NCBI GenBank assembly: GCA_007695125.1 | Contig: REEJ01000142.1 | Location: 1 to 35,824, forward strand | Source: Trueperaceae bacterium | Lineage (GTDB): Bacteria > Deinococcota > Deinococci > Deinococcales > Trueperaceae | DNA: 35,824 bases | Reading direction: 5' to 3' | In this document: one piece after another, positions 15,961-22,800 of the stretch | Numbering within the stretch: the first letter of the stretch is position 1 | Layout of the letters: the number at the start of each line of letters is the position of its first letter | Made by a program: the position numbers and the translations under genes | Notes under the pieces: model-generated | Told to the model about the DNA's origin: nothing | Seen by the model: only the letters and a program-made list of their open reading frames with translations | The model's database searches: none

Positions 15961-16350
15961 GTGTGCGTCGGCACGGTCCGTTGCGGCGCCGTCGGCGGGG
16001 CGGTCGGTAGCCATGACCGCACGCACTATGTATCCTGGAGTGACGATCCGCTGAGCGCACGCACCGAAGCCTGGGACGAGGTTCGGCTGCAGCGAGACGA
16101 GGACGGTTGGGACGGACGCATCCGTACCCACACCTCGTTCATGGCCGACGCTACCCACGTTCACACGCGCTGCGAGGTCGAGGCTTCCCCAGGTGCGGAA
16201 CATGTGCTCGAGCCGTCGATCGAGCGGAGCTTCGAACGCGACGATGCCCGACGCCGTCGGACGTGCGTTCGTGCCCAGCGACTTGCGGGCCTCGTGGCCC
16301 ATCACCGCGCCCAACCGTTGGGCGCTCGGAGCGAAGGAGGATCCTCATGA
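15961..16350 (+). pseudogene. Remnant of a second CocE-type tail domain
   Basis: Frame 1 between the hydrolase stop and the binding-protein start encodes about 75 residues (near 16021-16245) that resemble the tail of the upstream hydrolase. HYVSWSDDPLSARTEAW matches SYSYQAEDVTSARGETEW, then RIRTHTSF and HTRCEVEA match RTRTVLTC and LIEAELDA in the same order. No catalytic region precedes it. After FERDD the frame becomes Arg-rich, whereas the next frame continues with ATMPDAVGR, closer to the expected family end, suggesting a frameshift. The open frame, with a possible GTG at 15961, ends as ATGA over the binding-protein start. It is most likely the decayed 3' end of a duplicated or replaced hydrolase gene, though a short translated ORF coupled to the next gene is possible. 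Confidence 0.5.
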
Positions 16351-17897
16351 TCGAGCGTCATCATTCGAGCCGGCGACCGTCCTGGCGACCGCGTGCGCTG
16401 TTCGTGCTCGCGCTCGCCGCCCTGCTCGGCAGCGCCACGGTGCTCGCCGCGAGCGACGAGACCCTCAGCGTCCGCGCCCGCAACGGCGCCGACATCAACA
16501 CGATGGACCCGGCGTTCTACCAGGGCAACGAGGAGTACAACGTCGACATGGTGCTCTACAGCAAGCTGGCGCGCTTCGCGCCGAACAGCACCGAGTTGGT
16601 GCTCGACGCCGCCGAGTCGCTCGAACTCAGCGACGACGGCACCGTGGTCGAGTTCCGCTTGCGCGAGGGCATCCAGTTCCACCACGGGTACGGCGAGATG
16701 ACCAGCGAGGACGTGAAGTTCTCGTTCGAGCGCATCGCCGATCCCGACAACGACTCGCCCTACGCATCGGAGTGGAGCGCGCTCGTGGAGGTCGAGACCA
16801 TCGATCGCTACTCCGGCCGCATCATCCTCGACGACGTCTACGCCCCGCTGCTCAGCTCGTCGATCCCCTTCACCACGGGCAGCATCGTCAGCAAGGCGGC
16901 CTTCGAGGACCGCGGGGAGCAGTTCGCCACGCAGCCCGTGGGCTCGGGCCCGTACTACTGGGCGTCCTGGGAGCCCAACCAGCGACTCGTGCTCGAGCGC
17001 TTCGACGATTACTACGGCGAGGCGCCGCACTTCAAGACCATCGAGGTGCTGCCGATCCTGGACCCGCTGATCGCGGAGTTCTCGTTCGACGTCGGCGAGA
17101 TCGACGCCACCGAGGTGTCGCTCGAGTCCGTGGACCGCTACCTCCAGGACGACACCGTGGTCGTGAACGTGCTCGACACGCTTCGTTACCACTGGCTCAG
17201 CTTCAACACCCAGGCAGCGCCCTTCGACGACGTACGCGTGCGTGAAGCCGTCCGCTACGCGGTCGACGTCGACGAGGTCCTCACCGGCGCGTACAACGAC
17301 GTCCCCAACCGCGCCAACACGATGCTCGCCCCCGACATCCTCGGGCACTGGGCCGACGCCCCCGCCTACCAGCCGGACCTGGAGCGCGCGCGGGAGTTGC
17401 TCGCCGAGGCCGGCTACCCCGACGGGTTCAGCACCACCCTCATCACCGACGACGTGCCCGTGCACCAGCAATCGGTGGCGATCATCCAGCAGCAACTGCG
17501 CCGCATCGGCATCGACGCCAGCATCCGCATCGTCCAGAGCATGTTCGAGACGATCGGTCAGGGGGGCGCCGAGGGCATGCACTACGCCAGCTTCTCGGCC
17601 GTGCTCGACCCCGGCTACTGGTTCGAGTGGTTCTCCTGCGACCAGATCGGCGCGTGGAACTACTGGCAGTGGTGCAACGAGGAGTACGACGAGCTGAAGG
17701 ACCGTGCCGCCCGCACGGCCGAGCCCGAGGAGCGCGCGGCGTACTACGTGCGCATGCAGCAACTCATCGACGAGGACGTGGCCGCCATCTGGACCACGAA
17801 CGGCGCCAGCATCTACGTGCATCGCGCCGGTGAACTCGATCCCGCGTTCGTGGCCATGTACGCCCAGTACATGTACTGGACCGGGCCCGTGGACTGA
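16347..17897 (+). CDS. Peptide-type ABC transporter substrate-binding protein (SBP_bac_5, first system)
   Basis: Extracytoplasmic binding protein of 516 residues that delivers oligopeptides or related compounds to its permeases. The N-terminus is a signal peptide (basic SRRPSWRPR, then ALFVLALAALLGSATVLA) with cleavage likely near residue 34; there is no lipobox cysteine, unlike many family members. Family hallmarks follow: INTMDPAFYQGNEEYNVD, VEFRLREGIQFHHGYG, SEDVKFSFERI, and PVGSGPYYWASWEPNQRLVL. The C-terminal RARELLAEAGYPDGFSTTL is typical of the Opp/Dpp/Nik cluster. GAAGGAGG lies 8 nt before the ATG at 16347, which fixes the start; the frame is open further upstream but overlaps the hydrolase remnant. 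Two permease genes follow after a strong stem-loop. The preferred ligand (peptide, opine, glycoside) is unknown. Confidence 0.93.
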   Translation: MIERHHSSRRPSWRPRALFVLALAALLGSATVLAASDETLSVRARNGADINTMDPAFYQGNEEYNVDMVLYSKLARFAPNSTELVLDAAESLELSDDGTVVEFRLREGIQFHHGYGEMTSEDVKFSFERIADPDNDSPYASEWSALVEVETIDRYSGRIILDDVYAPLLSSSIPFTTGSIVSKAAFEDRGEQFATQPVGSGPYYWASWEPNQRLVLERFDDYYGEAPHFKTIEVLPILDPLIAEFSFDVGEIDATEVSLESVDRYLQDDTVVVNVLDTLRYHWLSFNTQAAPFDDVRVREAVRYAVDVDEVLTGAYNDVPNRANTMLAPDILGHWADAPAYQPDLERARELLAEAGYPDGFSTTLITDDVPVHQQSVAIIQQQLRRIGIDASIRIVQSMFETIGQGGAEGMHYASFSAVLDPGYWFEWFSCDQIGAWNYWQWCNEEYDELKDRAARTAEPEERAAYYVRMQQLIDEDVAAIWTTNGASIYVHRAGELDPAFVAMYAQYMYWTGPVD

Positions 17898-17913
17898 ACG
17901 GACGCTCCGGTGA

Positions 17914-17943
17914 CGCGCCGCGGGGCATCGCGCCCGCGGCGCG
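17914..17943 (+). terminator. Stem-loop between binding-protein and permease genes (first system)
   Basis: CGCGCCGCGGG (17914-17924) pairs perfectly with CCCGCGGCGCG (17933-17943) around an 8-nt loop, 16 nt after the binding-protein stop. No T-tract. Such hairpins between binding-protein and permease genes commonly cause partial termination or protect the upstream mRNA, giving excess binding protein. Confidence 0.65.
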
Positions 17944-18013
17944 AGCCCGCGCGCGCCACCACCATGACGCTTTCCGAACCACGAGCCGCTCCTCCTGAAG
18001 GTCGACGGGCGCC

Positions 18014-18955
18014 GTGATCGTCTACACGGTGCGGCGCCTGCTGACCGCCGTCGCGACGGTGATCGGCGCGGTGACGCTGCTGTTCCTGATCATCCGGCTC
18101 ATCCCCGGCGATCCCGCCGTGGTGATGCTCGGTCCGCGCGCGAGCCCCAGCATGATCGCGTCGATGCGCGAACGGATGATGCTCGACGAAAGCGTCCACG
18201 TGCAGCTGTTGGCGTTCCTCGGCAACGTGTTGCGGGGCGACCTCGGCCGCGACGTGCTCAACGAGCTACCGGTGTTGGGCATGGTGCTCGACGTGTTGCC
18301 CTTCACCATCGTGTTGGCGTTCGGCAGCATCGTGTTGGCGGTGCTGATCGGGGTGCCGTTGGGCACGCTGGCCGCCGCGTACCGCAACTCCTGGCTGGAC
18401 CGGGTCACCGCCTTCGTCTCGGTCGCGTTCATCACGGTGCCCCCCTTCGTGGCCGGGTTGCTGCTCCTGTTGCTGTTCGCGGTCGAGCTGCGCTGGCTGC
18501 CGGTCAGCGGTGGCGGCGTGCGGGGGGACGTCCTCAACCAGGCGCGGCACCTGATCTTGCCGATGCTCGCCCTGGCGCTCACGTGGGTGGGCTACATCGC
18601 CCGCCTGATCCGCTCCTCCGTGCTCGAGGAGATCACCAAGGACCACGTGCGCACCGCGACCAGCAAAGGGCTCAGCCCGGGTCGGGTGCTGTTCAAGCAC
18701 GTGTTGCGGGGTGCGCTCATCCCCACGATCGCCGTGCTCGGCGTCGGCTTCGGCAACCTGCTGGGCGGCGCCGTGTTGATCGAGATCATCTTCAACCGCC
18801 CGGGTCTGGGGTTCTTGATCTTCAACGCGATCGAGTCGCGCAACTACCCCGTGGTCCAGGGGGGCTTGGTGGTCGCCGTGTTCCTGTACACGTTGGCCAA
18901 CGTGATCGCCGACGTGTCGTACGGCTTCGTCGACCCACGGATCCGGGAGGCCTGA
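18014..18955 (+). CDS. Peptide-type ABC transporter permease, DppB/OppB class (first system)
   Basis: Inner-membrane permease of 313 residues with six predicted helices, the first at residues 9-29. The opening MIVYTVRRLLTAVATVIGAV and IIRLIPGDPAVVML are characteristic of the DppB class. The EAA loop that docks the ATPase is clear (VRTATSKGLSPGRVLFKHVL, about residues 211-230). It ends with the typical DVSYGFVDPRIREA. The start is GTG at 18014 with an AAGG-containing purine stretch somewhat far upstream. It is paired with the DppC-class gene 1 nt downstream. No ATPase gene follows, so the transporter must borrow nucleotide-binding subunits encoded elsewhere. Confidence 0.93.
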   Translation: MIVYTVRRLLTAVATVIGAVTLLFLIIRLIPGDPAVVMLGPRASPSMIASMRERMMLDESVHVQLLAFLGNVLRGDLGRDVLNELPVLGMVLDVLPFTIVLAFGSIVLAVLIGVPLGTLAAAYRNSWLDRVTAFVSVAFITVPPFVAGLLLLLLFAVELRWLPVSGGGVRGDVLNQARHLILPMLALALTWVGYIARLIRSSVLEEITKDHVRTATSKGLSPGRVLFKHVLRGALIPTIAVLGVGFGNLLGGAVLIEIIFNRPGLGFLIFNAIESRNYPVVQGGLVVAVFLYTLANVIADVSYGFVDPRIREA

Positions 18956-18956
18956 C

Positions 18957-19847
18957 GTGGACGTGAGCACCGTCACCACCACGACCGCTGCGCCGGCGCG
19001 CTGGCGTCGGCTGGCCGTCGTGCGCCTCCTGCGCGACACCACCGGCGCGGTCGGCACCCTGTTCGTGCTGCTCATCGTGCTCCTGGCCGTGTTCGCCCCG
19101 CTCATCACACCCTACGCACCAGACGAGATCAACGTGCTCAAGCGCCTGGCGCCTCCGAGCGCCGAGCACTGGATGGGCACCGATCAGCTCGGACGCGACA
19201 CCTTCACCCGCCTCGTGTACGGCACCCGCATCGCGCTGTTGGTCTCGCTGCCGGCCGTGATCGCCGGTGCGTTCGTGGGGATGCTCCTCGGGCTCGTCGC
19301 TGGCTACCTCGGCGGTTGGGTCGAGACCGGGCTGCTGTGGTTGTTCGACGTGGTGCGGTCGTTCCCGGCGCTCCTGTTCGCGATCGCCGTGATCGCGCTG
19401 ACCGGGCCGAGCCTGTTCATGATCGTGTTCATCATGGCGCTCACGCGCTTCCCGTCGTACGGCAGGCTCATCCGCGCCCAGACGCTCAAGATCCGTGAGG
19501 AGGAGTTCGTCGCCGCATCGCAGGCGCTCGGTTGCTCCCCGTTGCGCGTGATGCTGCGGCACATCTTGCCCAATGCCGTCGCGCCGCTCTTCATCCAGGC
19601 GGCCATGGACGTTCCCGTGGTGATCACCTTCGAGGCGGGACTGAGCTTCCTCGGTCTCGGCGTGCCGCCCCCGACGCCCTCGTGGGGCAGCATCCTGCGC
19701 GAGGGCTACACCTACGTCCGCGCCACACCCTGGCTGATCCTGTTCGGCAGCGGTTTCCTGGTGGTGGCCACGCTCGGCTTCACCTTCTTCGCCGAGGCGC
19801 TGCGCGACGTGTTCGACGTCAAGATCCGCAACGAGGGCGCGAACTGA
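18957..19847 (+). CDS. Peptide-type ABC transporter permease, DppC/OppC class (first system)
   Basis: Second permease of 296 residues. The N-terminal helix (GTLFVLLIVLLAVFAPLI) is followed by the class motif TPYAPDEINVLKRLAPPS and HWMGTDQLGRDTFTRLVYGTR. The EAA loop reads EFVAASQALGCSPLRVMLRH, and the end has the usual FEAGLSFLGLGVPPPTPSWG followed by LRDVFDVKIRN. It starts with GTG one nucleotide after the DppB-class stop, so the two are translationally coupled. It forms the heterodimeric channel with that protein. After its stop come two small stem-loops and then a gene pair with its own -10-like element, so this closes the operon that began with the ATP-grasp ligase. Confidence 0.93.
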   Translation: MDVSTVTTTTAAPARWRRLAVVRLLRDTTGAVGTLFVLLIVLLAVFAPLITPYAPDEINVLKRLAPPSAEHWMGTDQLGRDTFTRLVYGTRIALLVSLPAVIAGAFVGMLLGLVAGYLGGWVETGLLWLFDVVRSFPALLFAIAVIALTGPSLFMIVFIMALTRFPSYGRLIRAQTLKIREEEFVAASQALGCSPLRVMLRHILPNAVAPLFIQAAMDVPVVITFEAGLSFLGLGVPPPTPSWGSILREGYTYVRATPWLILFGSGFLVVATLGFTFFAEALRDVFDVKIRNEGAN

Positions 19848-19848
19848 G

Positions 19849-19883
19849 GCGTCGCCTGCGACGCTCGGATCCGCTGCTGAGCG
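19849..19883 (+). terminator. Two short stem-loops after the permease operon
   Basis: GCGTCG-CCTG-CGACGC (19849-19864) directly follows the stop codon and is followed by CCGCT-GCTG-AGCGG at about 19870-19883. Neither has a T-tract. Together they may end the operon. Confidence 0.4.
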
Positions 19884-19931
19884 GCCCCTGGCGTAGGACG
19901 AACGGCACTTCCATCATCGCGTTCAAGCCGC

Positions 19932-19937
19932 TATCGT
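19932..19937 (+). promoter_or_regulatory. -10 element, possibly leaderless, for the DUF2953-GerW pair
   Basis: TATCGT ends 9 nt before the ATG at 19947; only GGGG lies between and is too close to be a normal ribosome binding site. The arrangement matches the SARP-STAND gene start at 1716. Confidence 0.45.
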
Positions 19938-19946
19938 CACGGGGCG

Positions 19947-20627
19947 ATGAGCGTGGTGCTGACCCTGATCTGGGTCGTGTCGGTCTTGACGATCGCGCTG
20001 CTGGTGCTGCTCGCCTTGGTGCTGGTCAGCACGTTTCGCGTCGATGGGCACCTCGACGGCAACCTCGACGACCCGTCGGGGCGGCTGCGGCTGCGGTGGA
20101 CGTTGCTGGCCGTGGTGCTGGACGTGCGCGAGCGCACGCTGGAGCTACGGCTCGTGAGGTGGCGTTTGATCCGGCGCACGTTCGCCGAGATGCGCACCGA
20201 TCCCGACACCACACCGACGCCGCGCGAACCGCGCGGACCGCACCCGCGTCGCGCCGGTGGCGCCGGGATCGGCGGCCTGCACTTCTACCTGCGACAGCTG
20301 CGCTACGTGATCGCGCGCATCAGGCTCGACCGGTTCGACCTCGACCTGCGCGTGGCCACGCCCGATCCCGCCGTCACCGGCGCGCTCTACGGGGCGACCT
20401 GCGGGGTCGTGTACCCGCTGCTGGCGTGCTGGCCGCATGCCAGGCTGGCCGTGCGTCCGGACTTCGTCGGCAGCGTTCCCGCTGGGAGCGTGGCGCTCGC
20501 CCTGCGCGTCCGTCTCGCCACGCTGGCGCTCGTCGCGTGGCGCGTCTTCTGGTACCAGCGGTCGAAGGCAGGGAAGGCCCTGACACCCTCGACCGGGAAC
20601 GGAAGGAGATCCCATGGAACCACGTGA
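19947..20627 (+). CDS. DUF2953-like membrane protein
   Basis: A 226-residue protein resembling DUF2953, best known as YtfI beside YtfJ in Bacillus. An N-terminal membrane helix (LTLIWVVSVLTIALLVLLALV, here residues 5-25) is followed by a beta-rich stretch (LRLRWTLLAVVLDV), a basic Pro/Arg/Gly linker at about 75-110, and a conserved-type region (RLDRFDLDLRVATPDPAVTG, then ALYGATCGVVYPLLA). The function is unknown; the partner gene explains its usual link to spore germination in Firmicutes. Its last 14 nt overlap the GerW-like gene, so expression is coupled. The start follows a TANNNT hexamer without a usable ribosome binding site. Confidence 0.72.
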   Translation: MSVVLTLIWVVSVLTIALLVLLALVLVSTFRVDGHLDGNLDDPSGRLRLRWTLLAVVLDVRERTLELRLVRWRLIRRTFAEMRTDPDTTPTPREPRGPHPRRAGGAGIGGLHFYLRQLRYVIARIRLDRFDLDLRVATPDPAVTGALYGATCGVVYPLLACWPHARLAVRPDFVGSVPAGSVALALRVRLATLALVAWRVFWYQRSKAGKALTPSTGNGRRSHGTT

Positions 20628-21003
20628 ACTGCTCGAGGCGCTGGCTGCGCAGGTGCGCGAGTTGGCCAAGTCGGAGACGGTGATCGGCGAGCCTCTCGTG
20701 CTCGGCGACGCCACCATCGTGCCCGTCACGCGGGTGACGGTCGGTTTCGGTGCCGGCAGCGGCAGCGGCGAGATGAACGAGGCCGAGAAGGCGGAGAAGG
20801 CCGGCGGTACCGGCGGCGGCGGCGGTGGTGGCGTGCGCATCGCTCCAGCCGCGTTCATCGTGATGCAGCACGGCGAGGTGCGCGTGCTGGCTGCGCCGGG
20901 CAAGCGCGGTGCCCTGGCCGAGATGTTCGAGCAGGTGCCAGACCTGGTCGAGAAGATCGTCAGCGCGCAGCAGGCGAAGGGTGGCGCGAAGGAGGACGAC
21001 TGA
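20614..21003 (+). CDS. GerW/YtfJ family protein
   Basis: A 129-residue cytoplasmic protein with the GerW (YtfJ) pattern: ETVIGEPLVLGDATIVPVTR (residues 23-42), VTVGFGAGSGSGE, a glycine run, then VRIAPAAFIVMQHGEVRVLA. In Bacillus GerW is needed for normal spore germination, but the family is wide in bacteria that do not form spores, where its role is unknown. A strong GGAAGGAGA site sits inside the end of the DUF2953 gene, with which it overlaps by 14 nt. The Glu/Lys/Gly-rich insert at about residues 48-72 is low in complexity. It converges with the sugar-kinase gene only 3 nt away, leaving no room for a separate terminator. Confidence 0.85.
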   Translation: MEPRELLEALAAQVRELAKSETVIGEPLVLGDATIVPVTRVTVGFGAGSGSGEMNEAEKAEKAGGTGGGGGGGVRIAPAAFIVMQHGEVRVLAAPGKRGALAEMFEQVPDLVEKIVSAQQAKGGAKEDD

Positions 21004-21006
21004 CCC

Positions 21007-21939
21007 TCAGCTGCCGCGTTCCATCTGTTCGACCAGCCGCTCGACGTCTGCGCGCGTGCAGAGCTGCGTGCCGGGGGTGGTCACCGTGGCCGCGCCGGCT
21101 GCGACGCCGTAGCGGATCGCGTCGGCGAGTGGCCAGCCGCGGGCCAGGCCGGCGACCAGGCCGCCCACCATGCTGTCGCCGGCGCCGACGGCGCTCCGGA
21201 ACCTCACGGTGGGCGCGTGCACGTGCCAGTGCTCCTCGGCGGTCGTCGCGGTGGCGCCGCCCGCTCCCAGCGAGGTGATCACCACGTCGACGCCGCCGCG
21301 CCGCACCAGCGAGCGCGCGACCTCGCGGATGTGGTCCTCGTCCTCGACCGTGGTGCCCGCCAGAGCGGACAATTCGTTGACGTTCGGCTTGACCAGGAAG
21401 ATGTCGGCCTCGACCCCGTGCTCGAGGGCCGGACCGCTCGTGTCCAGGACGATACGGCAGCCAGCCGGCGCGACCCGCGCGAGGCGCGCGTAGAAGTCCG
21501 TAGGCGCATCCTCCGGCAGGCTGCCGCTGAGCACCAGGTACGGCGTGGCCGGATCGAGGCCGGCCACCAGGTCGATGCAGGCGTCGAGCTCTGCCTCGGA
21601 GAGCGTGGGACCGGGCATGTTGAAGCGGAACTGGCGGCCGCTGGCTCGCTCGACCACGGTGAGGTGCTCGCGCGTGTCGCCCTCGATGGGGATGGAACGG
21701 TGCGAGATCCCGGTGGCGTCGAGGAGATGCCCCAGGCGCTCGCCCACGGCACCACCGCGCGTCCACCACGCCTCCGTGGCGACGCCGAGTTCGAACAGGA
21801 CGCGCGCGACGTTGATGCCGCCGCCCCCCGGTTCCACGACGCGCGTCTCGCAGCGCAGCTTGCGGTCGCCGACGACGTACTCCGTCGAGGTGCTCATGTC
21901 GACGGCTGGGTTGAGGGTGAGCGTGACGACGGGTGCCAT
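21007..21939 (-). CDS. PfkB-family sugar kinase, 1-phosphofructokinase-like
   Basis: A 310-residue ribokinase-fold kinase. The start MAPVVTLTLNPAVDMS is typical of the FruK/LacC/Pfk-2 branch (LTLNPAxD). The substrate-binding GGGGINVAR is at 38-46, LVLSGSLP at 136-142, KPNVNELSAL at 184-193, and the catalytic GAGDS at 252-256 with base Asp255. It phosphorylates fructose-1-phosphate, fructose-6-phosphate or tagatose-6-phosphate; these cannot be separated here. No PTS, aldolase or DeoR-type regulator gene lies beside it. The frame is open to 22284, but only Arg/Pro-rich shadow sequence lies before the chosen ATG. No good ribosome binding site is visible. It is divergent from the ComB-like gene. 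Confidence 0.87.
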   Translation of the reverse strand: MAPVVTLTLNPAVDMSTSTEYVVGDRKLRCETRVVEPGGGGINVARVLFELGVATEAWWTRGGAVGERLGHLLDATGISHRSIPIEGDTREHLTVVERASGRQFRFNMPGPTLSEAELDACIDLVAGLDPATPYLVLSGSLPEDAPTDFYARLARVAPAGCRIVLDTSGPALEHGVEADIFLVKPNVNELSALAGTTVEDEDHIREVARSLVRRGGVDVVITSLGAGGATATTAEEHWHVHAPTVRFRSAVGAGDSMVGGLVAGLARGWPLADAIRYGVAAGAATVTTPGTQLCTRADVERLVEQMERGS

Positions 21940-21964
21940 GTCTACAGCTTGCCACGGGCTCGGG

Positions 21965-21970
21965 TATCGT
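21965..21970 (+). promoter_or_regulatory. -10 element 5 nt before a 13-codon leader ORF
   Basis: TATCGT ends 5 nt before the ATG at 21976, so the mRNA would start at the leader ORF's start codon. This is the leaderless spacing seen at other starts here. Confidence 0.45.
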
Positions 21971-21975
21971 CGCTC

Positions 21976-22017
21976 ATGGCCATGGTCGAGTGGGGCCGCG
22001 CGAGCGGTGATGTGTGA
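21976..22017 (+). CDS. 13-residue leader ORF coupled to the ComB-like gene
   Basis: The short frame MAMVEWGRASGDV ends in TGA whose last base is the first base of the ComB-like ATG (TGATG). It sits right behind a TATCGT hexamer, while the main gene has no convincing Shine-Dalgarno sequence. Ribosomes loaded at the leaderless start could terminate and reinitiate at the main gene. It might also be chance; no homologous leader is known to me. Confidence 0.4.
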   Translation: MAMVEWGRASGDV

Positions 22018-22775
22018 TGCGGGTCGAGCTCGCCTTCGTTCCTTCGGCGCCCGGCGCCAGCGCGGGATCAGCGCCGGGCGGCGGTGACGGGGCCGATACC
22101 CAGGTGGTGTTCGACGTGCTCCGCATGACCACCACCGCGGCGGCGCTGTTCGATGCCGGTCTGCACGCGCTGTGGGTCGTCCCCGATCCCGAGCATGCTC
22201 GGAGGGCGGCGCTGGCGCACGGCGCCCTGCTGTTCGGGGAGCGCGACGGTGTGGCCCTGCCGGGCTTCGATGGCGGCAACTCACCGCTCGAGGTGCGCTC
22301 CGAGCGCATACGCGGCCGCGACGCCGTGTTGTGCACGACCAACGGTTCGCGGGCGGTCGCCGCGGCCGGCGCAGCGCGCGTGCTGCTCGGCGCGGTGGTG
22401 AACGCGCGGGCCGTGGCGCGCCGCCTGCAGGCGCTCGCGCCCGCGAGCGTGCTGCTCACCTGCGCCGGCACCGACGACGCTGTGTCGATCGACGACGTGA
22501 TCGGCGCCGCCTGCGTGATCGATGCCCTGGTGGCGCTGGTCCCCGGGCTCGACCTCGACGACGCCGCCGTGCTCGCGCTGCGGGCGCTCGAGGGCCCAGG
22601 ATCCCTCGAGGCGTTGCTGCGGCGCTCGGCGCACGCCCGGCTGCTCACGCAGATCGGCTTCAGCGACGACGTGGCGTTCGCCGCGCGGCGTGACGCCGTG
22701 GTCGTGGTGCCGGAGCGTGGCCCCGCGCCCGGGTCGGCGTTCCTCGGGCGCTGGCCGGCGAGCGACCCGGCGTGA
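22017..22775 (+). CDS. comB: ComB-like 2-phosphosulfolactate phosphatase family protein
   Basis: A 252-residue Mg-dependent phosphatase-family protein. ComB hydrolyses 2-phosphosulfolactate in coenzyme M synthesis; in bacteria without coenzyme M, homologues may make sulfolactate or act on another phosphate ester. Family motifs are QVVFDVLRMTTTAA (residues about 29-42), LFGERDGVALPGFDGGNSP, VLCTTNGSRAV and DDVIGAACVIDAL. The start is ATG 22017, or the GTG one codon earlier; it overlaps a leader ORF stop. No ComA or ComC gene is nearby, so the pathway cannot be confirmed. It converges with the M28 peptidase gene across a short hairpin. Confidence 0.85.
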   Translation: MRVELAFVPSAPGASAGSAPGGGDGADTQVVFDVLRMTTTAAALFDAGLHALWVVPDPEHARRAALAHGALLFGERDGVALPGFDGGNSPLEVRSERIRGRDAVLCTTNGSRAVAAAGAARVLLGAVVNARAVARRLQALAPASVLLTCAGTDDAVSIDDVIGAACVIDALVALVPGLDLDDAAVLALRALEGPGSLEALLRRSAHARLLTQIGFSDDVAFAARRDAVVVVPERGPAPGSAFLGRWPASDPA

Positions 22776-22779
22776 GCGA

Positions 22780-22798
22780 CCGCGCCGCAGGGCGCGCG
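22780..22798. terminator. Hairpin between convergent genes
   Basis: CGCGCC (22781-22786), loop GCAG, GGCGCG (22791-22796), lengthened by imperfect pairing at the base. It lies between the ComB-like stop at 22775 and the M28 stop at 22801 and could serve both directions. No T-tract. Confidence 0.5.
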
Positions 22799-22800
22799 GC

